Shown here one piece after another: positions 10,201 to 19,881 of a DNA stretch of 64,000 nucleotides. Every line of letters starts with the position of its first letter. The stretch's first letter is position 1. Source of the stretch: Prevotella sp. P2-180. Lineage in GTDB: Bacteria > Bacteroidota > Bacteroidia > Bacteroidales > Bacteroidaceae. The stretch spans positions 1 to 64,000 of the forward strand of contig NZ_NPJI01000037.1 in the NCBI RefSeq assembly GCF_002251435.1. Reading direction: 5' to 3'. The notes under the pieces are model-generated. The model saw only the letters and a list, made by a program, of their open reading frames with translations. It was not told the origin of the DNA and searched no databases. The translations under genes were made by a program, and so were the position numbers.

Positions 10201-11045
10201 TCTTCTCGTTCGTGAAAAAAGACGATGAGATAATAAGATGGTACGACAGGGAAGACCATACCATATTCGACGTCTGTGCCGACGACCACTGCCAACGCTA
10301 CCAAGGCATCACTGAGGAAGGACGACGGGATGTGATAAACGCCATAAGGGCTACACGAGGACAAGTGCTCGTCTACGGCGACGATATTTGCGACGCACGG
10401 TTCAGCAAATGCTGCGGTGGAGCCACCGAAGAGTTCCAGTATTGCTGGGAGAACATGCCAAAGCCTTATCTGCTGGCCATTCGCGACGGACACGGCACAC
10501 TACCCGACCTCAGAAGTGAGACTGCTGCCACTGAGTGGATAAAGTCTTCGCCCGACTCCTTCTGCAACACCACCGACCGACAAATACTGGCACAGGTACT
10601 GAACGACTACGACCAGGAAACACCTGACTTCTACCGGTGGAAAGTGGAATACACTCAAGAAGAACTCCGCAACATCATCAACGAGAAAACAAAAGACAAC
10701 TTCGGCGACATAATAGACCTCGTGCCTGTGGAACGCGGAAAAAGCGGACGCATCTGCCGACTGAAAATCGTAGGAACAGAAAAAACTCTCATCATCGGCA
10801 AGGAGCTCGAAATAAGACGCGCCCTGAGCAAGACACATCTCTATAGCAGCGCATTCGTGGTAGAACAATCAGACCTTGACGCCAACGGCATACCGCAACA
10901 CTTCACCATCTTCGGAGCTGGTTGGGGACATGGTGTGGGACTATGCCAGATAGGTGCTGCCATGATGAGCGAAAACGGATACGACTACGACTCCATTCTC
11001 CTACACTACTACCGGGGAGCAAACATAAAGCGGTTGTATGATTAA
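7254..11045 (+). CDS. Glycosyltransferase-DUF4922-SpoIID/LytB triple fusion
   Basis: This 1263-residue protein joins domains usually met separately. Residues 1-250 resemble a degenerate GT-A domain ([11 protein letters not shown]). Residues 250-470 are a clear family 2 glycosyltransferase ([13 protein letters not shown], then VVDNHSNDN and QLDSDD). Residues 545-810 match DUF4922, a HIT-like nucleotidyltransferase-type fold, with CFLCEANRP and [11 protein letters not shown]. Residues 830-1263 are a SpoIID/LytB-type domain ([33 protein letters not shown]). SpoIID proteins act on peptidoglycan outside the cytoplasm, yet I see no signal peptide or membrane segment. The gene is coupled to the upstream flavoprotein and precedes an AmpG-like permease, suggesting envelope sugar metabolism. 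Confidence 0.85.
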   Translation: MRQKIDCFLTCEDTNVINDEINKLRNSRTIQNIYLLMAGDNINNDNDEAPEGCTIVEVDRPTSSATIKKIAVLATAKYSLILTKATKLNIGPSALERMLRVASDANAAMVYSDHYSLEGKELKQHPAIDYQKGSVRDDFDFGSLILVDNDLLHEYARLHEDCDMKYAGLYDLRLFLSRSGEIFHLNEYLYTEEEKDLRNSGAKQFDYVNPANRDVQIEMEQTVTRHLDDIGALIDTSDYKTPDFNEQDFDVEATVVIPVKNREKTIRDAVESALSQKTDFKYNVIVVDNHSNDNTGIILEQIVEKMNGQGRNDALIRIVPQRNDLGIGGCWNMAINDSRCGRFAVQLDSDDLYSGNDTLQRIVDAFKKEKAAMIIGSYRMCDFELNTLPPGLIDHHEWTEHNGPNNALRINGLGAPRAFFTPLLRQIQFPNTSYGEDYALGLIFSRRYRIGRIYEELYLCRRWGGNSDAALSIEKINANNLYKDRLRTLEISARQQMLKGKEDIMDDSTLLRFFNRQIETWDEARNRYKDLQKVVTKELQYEEHTLTLQFNPARITSTGAKIDRQSLKERACFLCEANRPKEQFKKFFDNRFELLVNPFPILPTHFTISSKHHEPQRIMGNFDEMMAVLTEYPNLMVFYNGPKCGASAPDHAHFQAGTTGMLPLQQSWQRLSRNLTPLLTDDDGEGIWQVSDYLCFAILLRSKDSKKMEKFFEKTYNVLPKHEGDSEPMMNVIAWKKDDDFIAVVIPREKHRPDCYYATGEKQCLVSPGALDMAGLIITPREEDYNKLSAEQAVEILREVAMNKTEADNVRKRLTCQSLSTTKHKTYEKEPEVSVGILSAQEISFMLNAPYTAKGESIVGQQAVKFSEGGILWRDNLYRELTFVPQEEEASFSLDNVTIGVDFHWQRQQTQTFNGTLRLVVEADKITAINQLPVEQYLASVISSEMKSTSAAELLKAHAVISRSWLLAQIEKRHNLKDGQNNFFSFVKKDDEIIRWYDREDHTIFDVCADDHCQRYQGITEEGRRDVINAIRATRGQVLVYGDDICDARFSKCCGGATEEFQYCWENMPKPYLLAIRDGHGTLPDLRSETAATEWIKSSPDSFCNTTDRQILAQVLNDYDQETPDFYRWKVEYTQEELRNIINEKTKDNFGDIIDLVPVERGKSGRICRLKIVGTEKTLIIGKELEIRRALSKTHLYSSAFVVEQSDLDANGIPQHFTIFGAGWGHGVGLCQIGAAMMSENGYDYDSILLHYYRGANIKRLYD

Positions 11046-11084
11046 GGAGTTAAGGATGTTAAAGATTAACGAAAAAAAGATATT

Positions 11085-12356
11085 ATGAAAAAAAGAAACC
11101 CATGGGCATGGGTGCCCAGCATATACTTTGCCGAAGGCATCCCCTATGTTACGGTAATGACTGTTTCACTGATAATGTATAAACGAATGGGACTGTCAAA
11201 CACCGAAATCACGCTCTACACCTCATGGCTTTACTTGCCCTGGGTGATCAAACCATTCTGGAGCCCGTTTGTAGATATCATAAAGAGTAAACGATGGTGG
11301 GTGACCACCATGCAACTGCTCATCGGAGCAGCTCTCGGTGGTGTGGCCTTCACCATTCCCACGACATGGTGGCTACAAGGCTCGCTTTGCTTCTTCTGGC
11401 TCATGGCTTTCTCCAGCGCCACCCACGACATTGCAGCTGACGGCTTCTACATGCTCGGACTCAACAGCCACCAGCAGGCTTGGTTTGTGGGCATCAGGTC
11501 GACGTTCTATCGCATTGCCACCATCTTCGGACAAGGCATGCTTGTGGCATTGGCTGGCAACTTGGCAGTGATGACACGCAACATCAGATACTCATGGAGC
11601 CTTATGTTCTACTTCGTGGCAGGACTGTTTCTCGCCCTATGGCTCTATCACAGCTGGGTGTTGCCAAAACCTAAGGAGGACAGCGACCGAGGAAAGATGG
11701 GAGCAAAAAAACTCGTATACGAACTCCTCATTACTATACGCACCTTCTTCTGCAAACCACAGGTATTGGTAGGCATCTGCTTCATGCTCTTCTACCGCAT
11801 GCCCGAAGGACTGCTCGCCAAAGTGTCGGCTCTATTCCTCGTAGACCATCAGCACAACGGCGGACTCGGACTGTCTGACTCCGAATACGGACTGGCACAA
11901 GGCACCGTGGGCATCATCGGACTGACACTCGGTGGAATTCTCGGCGGTATAGCAGCCAGCCGCCACGGACTGAAACGATGGCTCTGGCCCATGGTGATGG
12001 CTATAACACTGCCCGACATAGTGTATGTCTATCTCAGCTACGCCATGCCAACCAACCTGTTTGTCATAAGCACTGGCATATTCATCGAGCAGTTTGGCTA
12101 CGGATTTGGATTCACCGCATACATGCTATACCTTATATATTATAGTCAAGGGGAACACAAGACAAGCCACTATGCTATATGCACGGCGTTCATGGCTCTG
12201 TCGATGATGCTTCCAGGACTCGTGGCGGGAGCCCTGCAAGATGCCGTGGGCTACCGCGCCTTCTTCATCATCGTCATGGTTTGCTGCGCAATGACCTATG
12301 TTGTGGCAGCCCTACTGAAAATAGACCCTGAATTTGGCAAGAAAACGGCAAAATAG
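11085..12356 (+). CDS. AmpG-like major facilitator permease
   Basis: This 423-residue polytopic protein has about 12 hydrophobic helices and the start WAWVPSIYFAEGIPYVTVM of the AmpG/PAT family within the major facilitator superfamily. It also has HDIAADGFYM, in the position of the family's ATQDIAxDAY motif. AmpG proteins import anhydro-muropeptides for wall recycling, in the cytoplasmic membrane. The gene lies 39 bp after the SpoIID fusion gene and is probably co-transcribed. True substrate specificity is inferred only. Confidence 0.85.
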   Translation: MKKRNPWAWVPSIYFAEGIPYVTVMTVSLIMYKRMGLSNTEITLYTSWLYLPWVIKPFWSPFVDIIKSKRWWVTTMQLLIGAALGGVAFTIPTTWWLQGSLCFFWLMAFSSATHDIAADGFYMLGLNSHQQAWFVGIRSTFYRIATIFGQGMLVALAGNLAVMTRNIRYSWSLMFYFVAGLFLALWLYHSWVLPKPKEDSDRGKMGAKKLVYELLITIRTFFCKPQVLVGICFMLFYRMPEGLLAKVSALFLVDHQHNGGLGLSDSEYGLAQGTVGIIGLTLGGILGGIAASRHGLKRWLWPMVMAITLPDIVYVYLSYAMPTNLFVISTGIFIEQFGYGFGFTAYMLYLIYYSQGEHKTSHYAICTAFMALSMMLPGLVAGALQDAVGYRAFFIIVMVCCAMTYVVAALLKIDPEFGKKTAK

Positions 12357-12411
12357 GAAAATCCCTATTCCCATATAGGATATTTCTCTACAAACAATAA
12401 TACTTTTTCAC

Positions 12412-12419
12412 TAATTTTG
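12412..12419 (+). promoter_or_regulatory. Putative -7 promoter element for lipoprotein gene
   Basis: TAATTTTG matches TAnnTTTG and lies 33 bp before the ATG at 12453. A poor TTTT-rich -33 region precedes it. Confidence 0.5.
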
Positions 12420-12452
12420 CAACCAAATTATTAAACATAAAAAAATATAATT

Positions 12453-12980
12453 ATGAAAAGATTATTTGGAAATATCGGCACGATGATGATGATAATCTTC
12501 ACGGCCATCACACTGACAAGCTGTGACGAAGACACTGAAATGGCATACGATCTCGACGGAATATGGCAAGGCACCATCTATGGCAACTACTACAACGACC
12601 GGTACGGCTACTCTGAAGACTGGGACACCGAGATAAAGTTTGTACAGAACGGCGACTTCTCAAGAGGCGGATGGGGAGAAGAGCGCGACTGGGACTACCG
12701 CGGAAGATGCTACACAAACCAGTTTAACTGGAGCGTAAGAAACGGACGCATCTATCTTGACTACGACGACGGCTATCGCATCATCATCGACCGCTACGAC
12801 CTCTACTCCCGCGGCGGCACATTGAGATTCAAAGGTGTGTTTGAGGATTACGACACTGGAGAGCAACTCGCCAGCTTCGACTTGGTGAAAGTATACGAGT
12901 GGGGAGACTACTCAAAGAAGCAGACCTCCAACAACCTCTTTGACACACAAAACGATAGCATAGAGAATAAAAAAGAGTGA
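12453..12980 (+). CDS. Small acidic lipoprotein, function unknown
   Basis: This 175-residue protein has a lipoprotein signal peptide with lipobox LTSC (Cys24) followed by Asp-Glu-Asp. The mature part begins with LDGIWQGTIYGN and is rich in Tyr, Asp, Arg and Gly, giving alternating strands like a small lipocalin-type or META-like beta barrel. I do not recognise a named family with confidence. It has its own promoter-like element upstream and ends 99 bp before rlmN. Confidence 0.75.
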   Translation: MKRLFGNIGTMMMIIFTAITLTSCDEDTEMAYDLDGIWQGTIYGNYYNDRYGYSEDWDTEIKFVQNGDFSRGGWGEERDWDYRGRCYTNQFNWSVRNGRIYLDYDDGYRIIIDRYDLYSRGGTLRFKGVFEDYDTGEQLASFDLVKVYEWGDYSKKQTSNNLFDTQNDSIENKKE

Positions 12981-13028
12981 CAAAATGCCTCTTGCAAGAA
13001 AAAAAAACATAAAATAATGGCGTTTTCT

Positions 13029-13059
13029 TTTGTAAAATCAGCATTATATGCTATCTTTG
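13029..13059 (+). promoter_or_regulatory. Promoter of rlmN (-33 TTTG, -7 TATCTTTG)
   Basis: TTTG at 13029-13032 and TATCTTTG at 13052-13059 are separated by 19 bp, a full match to the Bacteroidetes promoter pattern. The ATG of rlmN follows 20 bp later. Confidence 0.7.
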
Positions 13060-13079
13060 CAACTTAAAACACATGCAAG

Positions 13080-14120
13080 ATGGAGAATAACGACATAAAA
13101 AGGCGACTCATAGGCTTGACCTCACAACAACTGAAAGAGGTGGCGGAAGAAATGGGATTGCCAAAATTCACAGCTTCACAGATAGCCAAATGGCTATACC
13201 AGGCAGGCGCGACAAGCATTGACGAGATGACAAACATCTCCAAGGCTGGTCGCGCCCGTTTGAGTGAGCGGTACTGTGTCGGAACAATGCCGCCCATTGA
13301 CTGCCAACGGTCGGTGGACGGTACAATAAAATATCTCTTCCCTACCGAAAACGGCAAATTCGTGGAAACGGTTTACATACCAGACAACGAACGTGCCACT
13401 CTATGCGTGTCGTCACAGGTGGGATGCAAGATGAACTGCCTTTTCTGCCAGACTGGGAAACAGGGATTCGAAGGCAATCTCACTGCTGCCGACATACTCA
13501 ACCAAATATGCGCACTGCCGGAACGAGACAAGCTGACAAACATCGTGTTCATGGGACAAGGTGAGCCAATGGACAATCTCGACAACGTACTAAAGGCTAC
13601 AAATATCCTTACAGCTGACTACGGATTCCAATGGAGCCCCAAACGCATCACGGTAAGTAGCGTGGGAATAAAAAACAAACTGAAGAGATTTCTCGACGAA
13701 AGCGAATGCCATATCGCTATCAGCATGCACTCACCACTGCCTGAACAAAGACAGAAAATCATGCCGGCTGAAAGACAAATGTCAATAACCGACATCGTGA
13801 CACTGCTCAAACAGTATGACTTTACACACCAAAGGCGGGCGTCTTTCGAATACATCATGTTTAATGGTGTCAACGACTCGATGATGCACGCAAGGGAGAT
13901 AGTAAAACTGACAAGCGGACTAGAATGCAGGGTCAACCTCATCAGGTTTCATACCATTCCCAACGTCGACCTGCCTGGGTCTGACATGAAACGTATGGAG
14001 TCGTTCCGGGACTATCTTACGGCTCACGGAGTCTTCACCACCATAAGGGCAAGCCGCGGACAAGACATTTTCGCTGCATGCGGACTGTTGTCCACCGCCA
14101 AGAAGAATGGCATAGCATAA
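13080..14120 (+). CDS. rlmN: 23S rRNA/tRNA adenine-C2 methyltransferase RlmN
   Basis: RlmN is a radical-SAM enzyme that methylates C2 of A2503 in 23S rRNA and A37 of some tRNAs. The 346-residue protein has the CxxxCxxC cluster in QVGCKMNCLFC (Cys116, Cys120, Cys123), the downstream MGQGEPMDN motif, and a C-terminal catalytic Cys region RGQDIFAACG. Length and motif order match the family. It is the first gene of a rightward group with a DUF4837 lipoprotein and pdxA. Confidence 0.95.
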   Translation: MENNDIKRRLIGLTSQQLKEVAEEMGLPKFTASQIAKWLYQAGATSIDEMTNISKAGRARLSERYCVGTMPPIDCQRSVDGTIKYLFPTENGKFVETVYIPDNERATLCVSSQVGCKMNCLFCQTGKQGFEGNLTAADILNQICALPERDKLTNIVFMGQGEPMDNLDNVLKATNILTADYGFQWSPKRITVSSVGIKNKLKRFLDESECHIAISMHSPLPEQRQKIMPAERQMSITDIVTLLKQYDFTHQRRASFEYIMFNGVNDSMMHAREIVKLTSGLECRVNLIRFHTIPNVDLPGSDMKRMESFRDYLTAHGVFTTIRASRGQDIFAACGLLSTAKKNGIA

Positions 14121-14138
14121 AAACGTTTCAGGAAAAAG

Positions 14139-15068
14139 ATGGGCAGGATTCTGATATTTCTTATTGCGGCAACCATAATGACCGCATGCGGGAACACCAA
14201 GGCTGGCAAGCCCATGAGCGTGGGTGAACCTTACGAGGTGACGGTAATTGCAGAAGACAACAACCTTGCGGCACTAACAAAAAGAATGCTTACAGACACC
14301 CGTGAACCTATGCCGCAACCGGAATGTCTATACAACGTAAGGACAATGAAATCAATCAACGACGTGACAAAATTCATGAGAATACTCGTCGTGGTGAGGA
14401 AAAACATAACAGAAACAAGGGTAAGATATGAATACGACCCTTACTCGCGGCAACAACTGATGATTCTGATAGACGTGGAGTCAAGCAAAAGACTTAAAGA
14501 AGACAGCCTCAACGTGGCACACACACTGCAGAACACCATAGAGCTGTTTGAAATGAAAAATGCCGCACGACAAGCTCATAATAACAGCAACCTTGCGCTG
14601 GCAAAGGAGATAGAAAAAACAACGGGATGCCATATCGACATACCCAATGACTTCAAGGCATCGAAAACTGGCAAAAAATTCGTGTGGGTGTCGGACAACG
14701 GGACAAAAACAATGTGCAACATCTGTGTCTATACCGTGGACGGCATATACAACTCCACTGAAAACATAATAAGAATAAGAGACAGCGTGATGGCCGAAAA
14801 CATAAAAGGGGAAAAAGACGGAATGGTCATGACCACCGAACGAAAGGCAGACATCTCCACCAACAACAACGGCCACGCAACAACCATACGAGGACTCTGG
14901 CAGATGACTGGCGACGCTATGGGCGGACCATTCATAAGCGTCACAAAAACCGACAGCATACGCCAGCGCACCATAACCGCCGAAGCCTTTATATATGCTC
15001 CATCTGAACCAAAGGCGAAGGCAATGAAACGACTCGAAGCCATACTCAACACGCTAAGGGTCGACTGA
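14139..15068 (+). CDS. DUF4837 family lipoprotein
   Basis: This 309-residue protein has a short signal peptide with lipobox MTAC (Cys16), followed by GKPMSVGEPYEVTV. The layout fits DUF4837, a Bacteroidetes lipoprotein family of unknown function often found beside rlmN. It is predicted to be anchored in an envelope membrane. It begins 18 bp after rlmN and ends 39 bp before pdxA, consistent with one transcript. Confidence 0.75.
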   Translation: MGRILIFLIAATIMTACGNTKAGKPMSVGEPYEVTVIAEDNNLAALTKRMLTDTREPMPQPECLYNVRTMKSINDVTKFMRILVVVRKNITETRVRYEYDPYSRQQLMILIDVESSKRLKEDSLNVAHTLQNTIELFEMKNAARQAHNNSNLALAKEIEKTTGCHIDIPNDFKASKTGKKFVWVSDNGTKTMCNICVYTVDGIYNSTENIIRIRDSVMAENIKGEKDGMVMTTERKADISTNNNGHATTIRGLWQMTGDAMGGPFISVTKTDSIRQRTITAEAFIYAPSEPKAKAMKRLEAILNTLRVD

Positions 15069-15107
15069 CTTAAAAAGAAACAATGAACATAACAAACGAT
15101 ATATAGA

Positions 15108-16304
15108 ATGGAAGATAAACTGATTCGCGTTGCAATAACGCACGGAGATACCAACGGCATAGGATACGAGATAATACTCAAGACCTTTGCCGACCCTGAG
15201 ATGTTTGAACTGTGCATCCCTATTGTTTACGGTTCACCAAAGGCTGCCGCCTACCACAAGAAACTTCTCGGACTGCCCACCAACTTCAGCATCATCGACA
15301 AGGCAGAAGAGGCAAAACCCGGGCGCCTAAACCTTCTTGCAACCTTCGACGACGAGGTGAAGATTGAAATGGGAACATCGTCGAAAGACGCTGGCGAGGC
15401 TGCACTAAAAGCTCTCGACAAAGCCATGACCGACTACAGGTCTGAACTCTACGACGTGCTCGTGACAGCACCCATCAACAAGAACAACATCCAGAGCGAC
15501 CTCTTCCACTTCCCCGGCCACACTGAGTATATTGAGCACTGCGTGGGCGAAGGAAAGGAAGCACTCATGATTCTTATGAACGGACCGCTGCGCGTGGCTC
15601 TTGTCACCACTCACCTGCCTATAAAAAATGTGGCACAGGCCATAACCAAGGAAGCTATCGTAAACAAGGCCACCATACTACACGAAAGCCTCCGACGCGA
15701 CTTCCGCATCTCATGCCCACGCATTGCCGTACTGGCTCTCAACCCACACGCAGGCGACAATGGTGTAATAGGAACAGAAGAAAACGACATAATCATTCCT
15801 GCAATTGAGGAACTTGAAGAAAAGGGAATACAGGCCTTCGGACCATACCCTGCCGACGGATTCTTCGGCAGCGGCGCTTATTCTGGATTCGATGCCGTGC
15901 TCGCCATGTACCACGACCAAGGCCTCGCCCCATTCAAAGCTCTCGCATCGGAAGAAGGAGTAAACTATACCGCAGGACTACCCATCGTACGCACATCGCC
16001 CGACCACGGCACTGCATACGACATTGCCGGAGCTGGCATTGCCGACCCAATGTCGTTCCGACATGCCATTTTCACCGCCATCGACATCTTCCGCAATAGG
16101 GAGAACTATGACGAGCCCTTCCAAAACCCACTGCCAAAACTATTCCACGAAAAACGCGACGAGGGCGAAAAGGCCCGCTTTGCACAACCTCGTCCGAAAC
16201 CGGCACTAAAGGCTCCTGCAATTCCTGGTCAGGCACAACCGGCTCAACAGGCTCAACAGGCTCAACAGGCACAACAGGCACAAGCTCCACAAGAAGAGGC
16301 ATAA
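15108..16304 (+). CDS. pdxA: 4-hydroxythreonine-4-phosphate dehydrogenase PdxA
   Basis: PdxA oxidises 4-phosphohydroxythreonine in the DXP-dependent pyridoxal phosphate pathway. The 398-residue protein has the N-terminal AITHGDTNGIGYEI, the metal-ligand HFPGHTEYIEH, ALNPHAGDNG and YHDQGLAPFKAL. The catalytic part ends near residue 355. Beyond it is a low-complexity tail rich in Pro, Ala and Gln, including repeated QQA units encoded by near-identical nine-base repeats at about 16245-16280. The tail is not needed for the fold and may be strain-variable. The next gene starts 4 bp after the stop. Confidence 0.93.
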   Translation: MEDKLIRVAITHGDTNGIGYEIILKTFADPEMFELCIPIVYGSPKAAAYHKKLLGLPTNFSIIDKAEEAKPGRLNLLATFDDEVKIEMGTSSKDAGEAALKALDKAMTDYRSELYDVLVTAPINKNNIQSDLFHFPGHTEYIEHCVGEGKEALMILMNGPLRVALVTTHLPIKNVAQAITKEAIVNKATILHESLRRDFRISCPRIAVLALNPHAGDNGVIGTEENDIIIPAIEELEEKGIQAFGPYPADGFFGSGAYSGFDAVLAMYHDQGLAPFKALASEEGVNYTAGLPIVRTSPDHGTAYDIAGAGIADPMSFRHAIFTAIDIFRNRENYDEPFQNPLPKLFHEKRDEGEKARFAQPRPKPALKAPAIPGQAQPAQQAQQAQQAQQAQAPQEEA

Positions 16305-16307
16305 GCC

Positions 16308-17291
16308 ATGAAGAAGAAATATCAGAACGCCTTCTTCATCTTCGGCATTGCACTGCTCGTACTTATGGTCACACAACTCGACTTCAAGCAGGTGACCGAA
16401 GGACTACAAAGGGCAGGGTACTGGTTTGTGGCTGTCATCATACTATGGTTCTTCCTGTACATCTTCAACACTGCAGCCTGGTATGTCATCATACGTAACA
16501 ATGGCGACAACAGTGGGAAAGTGGGATTTTGGTGGCTATACAAAATCACCGTTAGCGGCTTTGCACTGAACTATGCCACACCAGGAGGCCTGATGGGAGG
16601 AGAGCCTTACCGCATCATGTCGCTCGCGCCACGCATAGGCACAGAGAAGGCTTCGTCGTCGGTCATACTTTATGCCATGACACATATCTTCTCCCACTTT
16701 TGGTTCTGGCTGTTGTCCGTTGTGCTGTACATAGTCACACAGCACGTCACAACAGTAATGGCCATCATGCTCACAGCCATCACCGCCTTCTGCTCGCTGG
16801 CGATATGGTTTTTCCTTAAAGGATACAAAAAAGGCATAGCCACACGATGCATGAATCTGCTAAGCCATTTCCCCATGGTAAAGCGCTGGGCACAGGGCTT
16901 TTTCGAGACTCACAAGGAACAGTTGGCCACCATCGACAGCCAGATAGCCGCACTCCACCGCCAGAACCCGAAAGCATTCTTCGGTGCTGTCGCGCTTGAA
17001 CTCACCTGCCGCATAGTGTCAGCCATGGAGATATGGTTCATCCTGCTGGTCATCATGCCCGACGCCAGCTACATCGACTCGATACTCATACTCGCCTTCA
17101 CATCACTCTTCGCCAACATGCTGTTCTTCATGCCACTGCAACTCGGCGGACGGGAAGGCGGATTCCTGATGTCGGCAAAGGGACTTACCATGACAGTGAG
17201 CGCCGGCATCTTCGTCGCACTGCTTGTACGCATACGCGAACTGATATGGACCGCAATAGGAATGCTACTCATCAAAATTGGCAAGAAATAA
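16308..17291 (+). CDS. Flippase-like integral membrane protein (LPG_synthase_TM family)
   Basis: This 327-residue protein has about eight hydrophobic segments and the family signature NYATPGGLMGGEPYR followed later by PLQLGGREGG. These are features of the YbhN / lysylphosphatidylglycerol synthase transmembrane superfamily (formerly UPF0104). Members are thought to move lipids across the cytoplasmic membrane or to be the membrane half of MprF. No aminoacyl-transferase domain is attached. It lies immediately after pdxA in the same direction. Confidence 0.85.
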   Translation: MKKKYQNAFFIFGIALLVLMVTQLDFKQVTEGLQRAGYWFVAVIILWFFLYIFNTAAWYVIIRNNGDNSGKVGFWWLYKITVSGFALNYATPGGLMGGEPYRIMSLAPRIGTEKASSSVILYAMTHIFSHFWFWLLSVVLYIVTQHVTTVMAIMLTAITAFCSLAIWFFLKGYKKGIATRCMNLLSHFPMVKRWAQGFFETHKEQLATIDSQIAALHRQNPKAFFGAVALELTCRIVSAMEIWFILLVIMPDASYIDSILILAFTSLFANMLFFMPLQLGGREGGFLMSAKGLTMTVSAGIFVALLVRIRELIWTAIGMLLIKIGKK

Positions 17292-17365
17292 GGCTCTTTG
17301 GCAAAAAAAACAGCCTTAAATAGACTTTTCCAAACAAAAAAGCAGGTAAATTAAAAAAATATGTG

Positions 17366-17373
17366 TAACTTTG
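17366..17373 (+). promoter_or_regulatory. -7 promoter element close to the start codon
   Basis: TAACTTTG lies only 7 bp before the ATG at 17381. If transcription begins at the usual distance downstream, the mRNA would be nearly leaderless. Confidence 0.5.
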
Positions 17374-17380
17374 TGCGCTT

Positions 17381-19087
17381 ATGAAGGATTCGGAATTGCA
17401 AGCCATAAAAAAGCGATATAACATCGTAGGCAACTGCGACGCTTTAAACCATGCTCTCGACGTTGCACTACAAGTGGCGCCGACTGACCTCAGCGTGCTC
17501 ATTGTGGGAGAAAGCGGAGTGGGAAAGGAAATCATACCAAGACTCATTCACGACCAGTCGCCACGACGACGCGAAAAATATTTTGCCATCAACTGTGGCT
17601 CTATTCCGGAAGGTACCATCGACAGCGAACTCTTCGGACATATCAAAGGCTCGTTTACAGGAGCAATCAATGACAGCCCAGGATATTTCGGTGCCGCAAA
17701 CAAAGGCACACTCTTCCTCGACGAGGTGGGAGAACTTCCTCTGTCTACACAAGCTCGCCTGCTACGAGTGCTCGAAACTGGAGAATATATCTCAGTAGGA
17801 GCCACCGAGGTAAAAAAAACCGATGTGCGCATCGTGGCCGCCACCAACGTAAACATGGCAAGGGCAATAAGCGAAGGACGCTTCCGAGAAGACCTTTACT
17901 ACCGTCTCAACTCAATACCCATTCACGTGCCGCCACTGCGAGAAAGAGGCAACGACATTGTGTTGCTCTTCAGACTCTTCGCCATGCAAATGGCAGAGAA
18001 ATATAAAATGGAACGGGTAGTGCTCGACGACGAGGCCAAAAACGTACTCATGAAATACAAATGGCCCGGCAACGTGAGACAACTGAAAAATATTACAGAG
18101 CAAATCTCAATACTCAGCCCCAAAAGGGATATCACTGCCGAAATCATGCGACAGTTCATACCTGAGAATATCGAAAGCACACAACTCACCACCATAGGAT
18201 CACAAAAGGAAAGCGACCATAGCTTCGAAAGCGAAAGGGAAATACTCTACAAAATTCTTTTCGACCTCAGAAATAATGTCAATGAACTAAAACAGGAACT
18301 CGACGTCGTAAAGAAAAAACTGAATATCAACACCGACATGCCGGCAAACATAAACAAGGAACTGCCTACAATGCCGGCTGAAGACGCAGAAGCTGAGGAA
18401 TATTTCGAGCCACAATATGTCACATCAAAGACTGACAGCAATACAAAACAAAGTCTCAACATAGAAAAAATGAGCAAGGAATATCTGGAACGCGCATTGG
18501 AACGCAACAACGGAAACAGAAAAAAAGCTGCCGACGAACTCGGCATCTCTGACCGTACACTATACCGATGGCTAAGACAATTCGGTATAGCCATCGTTGC
18601 CATGATTGTCATGATCACTTCATTCACCGCATGCCAGGTTTCATACAAGTTCAATGGAGCAAGCATCGACTATACAAAGACAAAGACAATTCAGATAGCT
18701 GACTTCCCCATACGGGCAAGCTATGTCTGGGGACCTATGGCAAGCATCTTCAACAACCAACTGAAAGACCAGTTTGCCAATCATACCAAACTGATACAGG
18801 TAAAACGTAACGGCGACCTGAAAATAGAAGGAGAGATAACACGATACGACCAAAGAAACAAATCGGTGTCGAGCGAGGGATACTCTTCCCAAACAGAACT
18901 CTCAATGACCGTAAACGTCAGGTTTACAAACAACACCAACCACGCCGAGGACTTCGAGCAGCAATTCACTGCTACCTCTACATACGAGAACACCCAGACA
19001 CTCAACTCCGTGCAGGAAGAACTCGTCACTCAGATGGTAAAGGAAATAACAGACCAAATATTCAACGCCACCGTCGCAAACTGGTAA
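17381..19087 (+). CDS. Sigma-54-type AAA+ regulator fused in frame to LptE lipoprotein
   Basis: This is one open frame of 568 codons. Residues 14-260 form a sigma-54 activator AAA+ domain with Walker A GESGVGKE, the loop GSFTGA (usually GAFTGA) and Walker B GTLFLDEVGE. A Fis-type helix-turn-helix lies around 364-404 (NRKKAADELGISDRTLYRW). Without a stop the frame enters a hydrophobic segment and a lipobox FTAC (Cys418), then an LptE-like domain to 568, the outer-membrane lipoprotein that plugs LptD. In related genomes these are two adjacent genes. LptE may start internally at Met408 or Met411, or the two parts may really be joined. Confidence 0.8.
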   Translation: MKDSELQAIKKRYNIVGNCDALNHALDVALQVAPTDLSVLIVGESGVGKEIIPRLIHDQSPRRREKYFAINCGSIPEGTIDSELFGHIKGSFTGAINDSPGYFGAANKGTLFLDEVGELPLSTQARLLRVLETGEYISVGATEVKKTDVRIVAATNVNMARAISEGRFREDLYYRLNSIPIHVPPLRERGNDIVLLFRLFAMQMAEKYKMERVVLDDEAKNVLMKYKWPGNVRQLKNITEQISILSPKRDITAEIMRQFIPENIESTQLTTIGSQKESDHSFESEREILYKILFDLRNNVNELKQELDVVKKKLNINTDMPANINKELPTMPAEDAEAEEYFEPQYVTSKTDSNTKQSLNIEKMSKEYLERALERNNGNRKKAADELGISDRTLYRWLRQFGIAIVAMIVMITSFTACQVSYKFNGASIDYTKTKTIQIADFPIRASYVWGPMASIFNNQLKDQFANHTKLIQVKRNGDLKIEGEITRYDQRNKSVSSEGYSSQTELSMTVNVRFTNNTNHAEDFEQQFTATSTYENTQTLNSVQEELVTQMVKEITDQIFNATVANW

Positions 19088-19094
19088 AACAACA

Positions 19095-19874
19095 ATGAAC
19101 ATTACAGAGCTGATAAACCATCCCGAAATGATGGACCGCGACACTCTCTACGAGTTGCGGTCGACATTGGCTTTGTACCCATACTTTCAGACAGCACGAC
19201 TACTAATGCTGCAAAACCTCTTCATACTACACGACCCCTCGTTCGACGAAGAACTGAGAAAGGCTGCCATATACATAGCCGACAGAAAAGTGCTATTCAA
19301 ACTTGTGGAAGCTGCACACTATTCTATTAAAAGAGGAGTGAAAAGAGAGCAGACAGGAGTGAAAAGTGAGCAGACAGAAGCGAGGAGTGAGGAGAACCGT
19401 ACAGTTACACTCATCGACAACTTCCTCGACACCATACCCGTAGAACCGGCACCAAAGGAAAAGCGACGTCGACAACCCACACCAGCCGACGCTACCGTAG
19501 ACTACGTGGCCTACCTTATGGAAGTAGACGAAAGCGAAGACGGCAATACGGAAGAAGAAGAAGGAAAACCCATTATGAAAGGTCAAAATTTGATAGATAA
19601 TTTCATAGAAAATGACCGAGGGAAAATAGTACTTAGCGACACCGTGGAGTTCACACCCCAATTAGACACCATCGAGGTGGAAAATAACGGAAAACAGGGC
19701 GAAGAAGGCTTTTTTACCGAAACTTTAGCCCGAATTTACATAAAACAAGGCAGATATTCCAAAGCATTGGAAATAATTCAGCGATTAAGTTTGATTTATC
19801 CAAAAAAAAATGCTTACTTTGCAGATCAAATACGTTTCTTACAGAAATTAATATTAAACAACAATAAAAAATAA
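19095..19874 (+). CDS. TPR-like protein of the lptE-secG locus
   Basis: This 259-residue protein has a helical N-terminal domain (LRSTLALYPYFQTARLLML) and a C-terminal helix pair reading LARIYIKQGRYSKALEIIQRL, a tetratricopeptide-like repeat. Between them is a charged linker. Residues 76-96 come from a direct DNA repeat of about 22 bp (19336-19378) that gives two near-copies of GVKREQT. No enzymatic motif is seen. The family is regularly found between lptE and secG in Bacteroidetes, suggesting a scaffold role in envelope work, which is inference. Confidence 0.65.
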   Translation: MNITELINHPEMMDRDTLYELRSTLALYPYFQTARLLMLQNLFILHDPSFDEELRKAAIYIADRKVLFKLVEAAHYSIKRGVKREQTGVKSEQTEARSEENRTVTLIDNFLDTIPVEPAPKEKRRRQPTPADATVDYVAYLMEVDESEDGNTEEEEGKPIMKGQNLIDNFIENDRGKIVLSDTVEFTPQLDTIEVENNGKQGEEGFFTETLARIYIKQGRYSKALEIIQRLSLIYPKKNAYFADQIRFLQKLILNNNKK

Positions 19875-19881
19875 AATAAAA

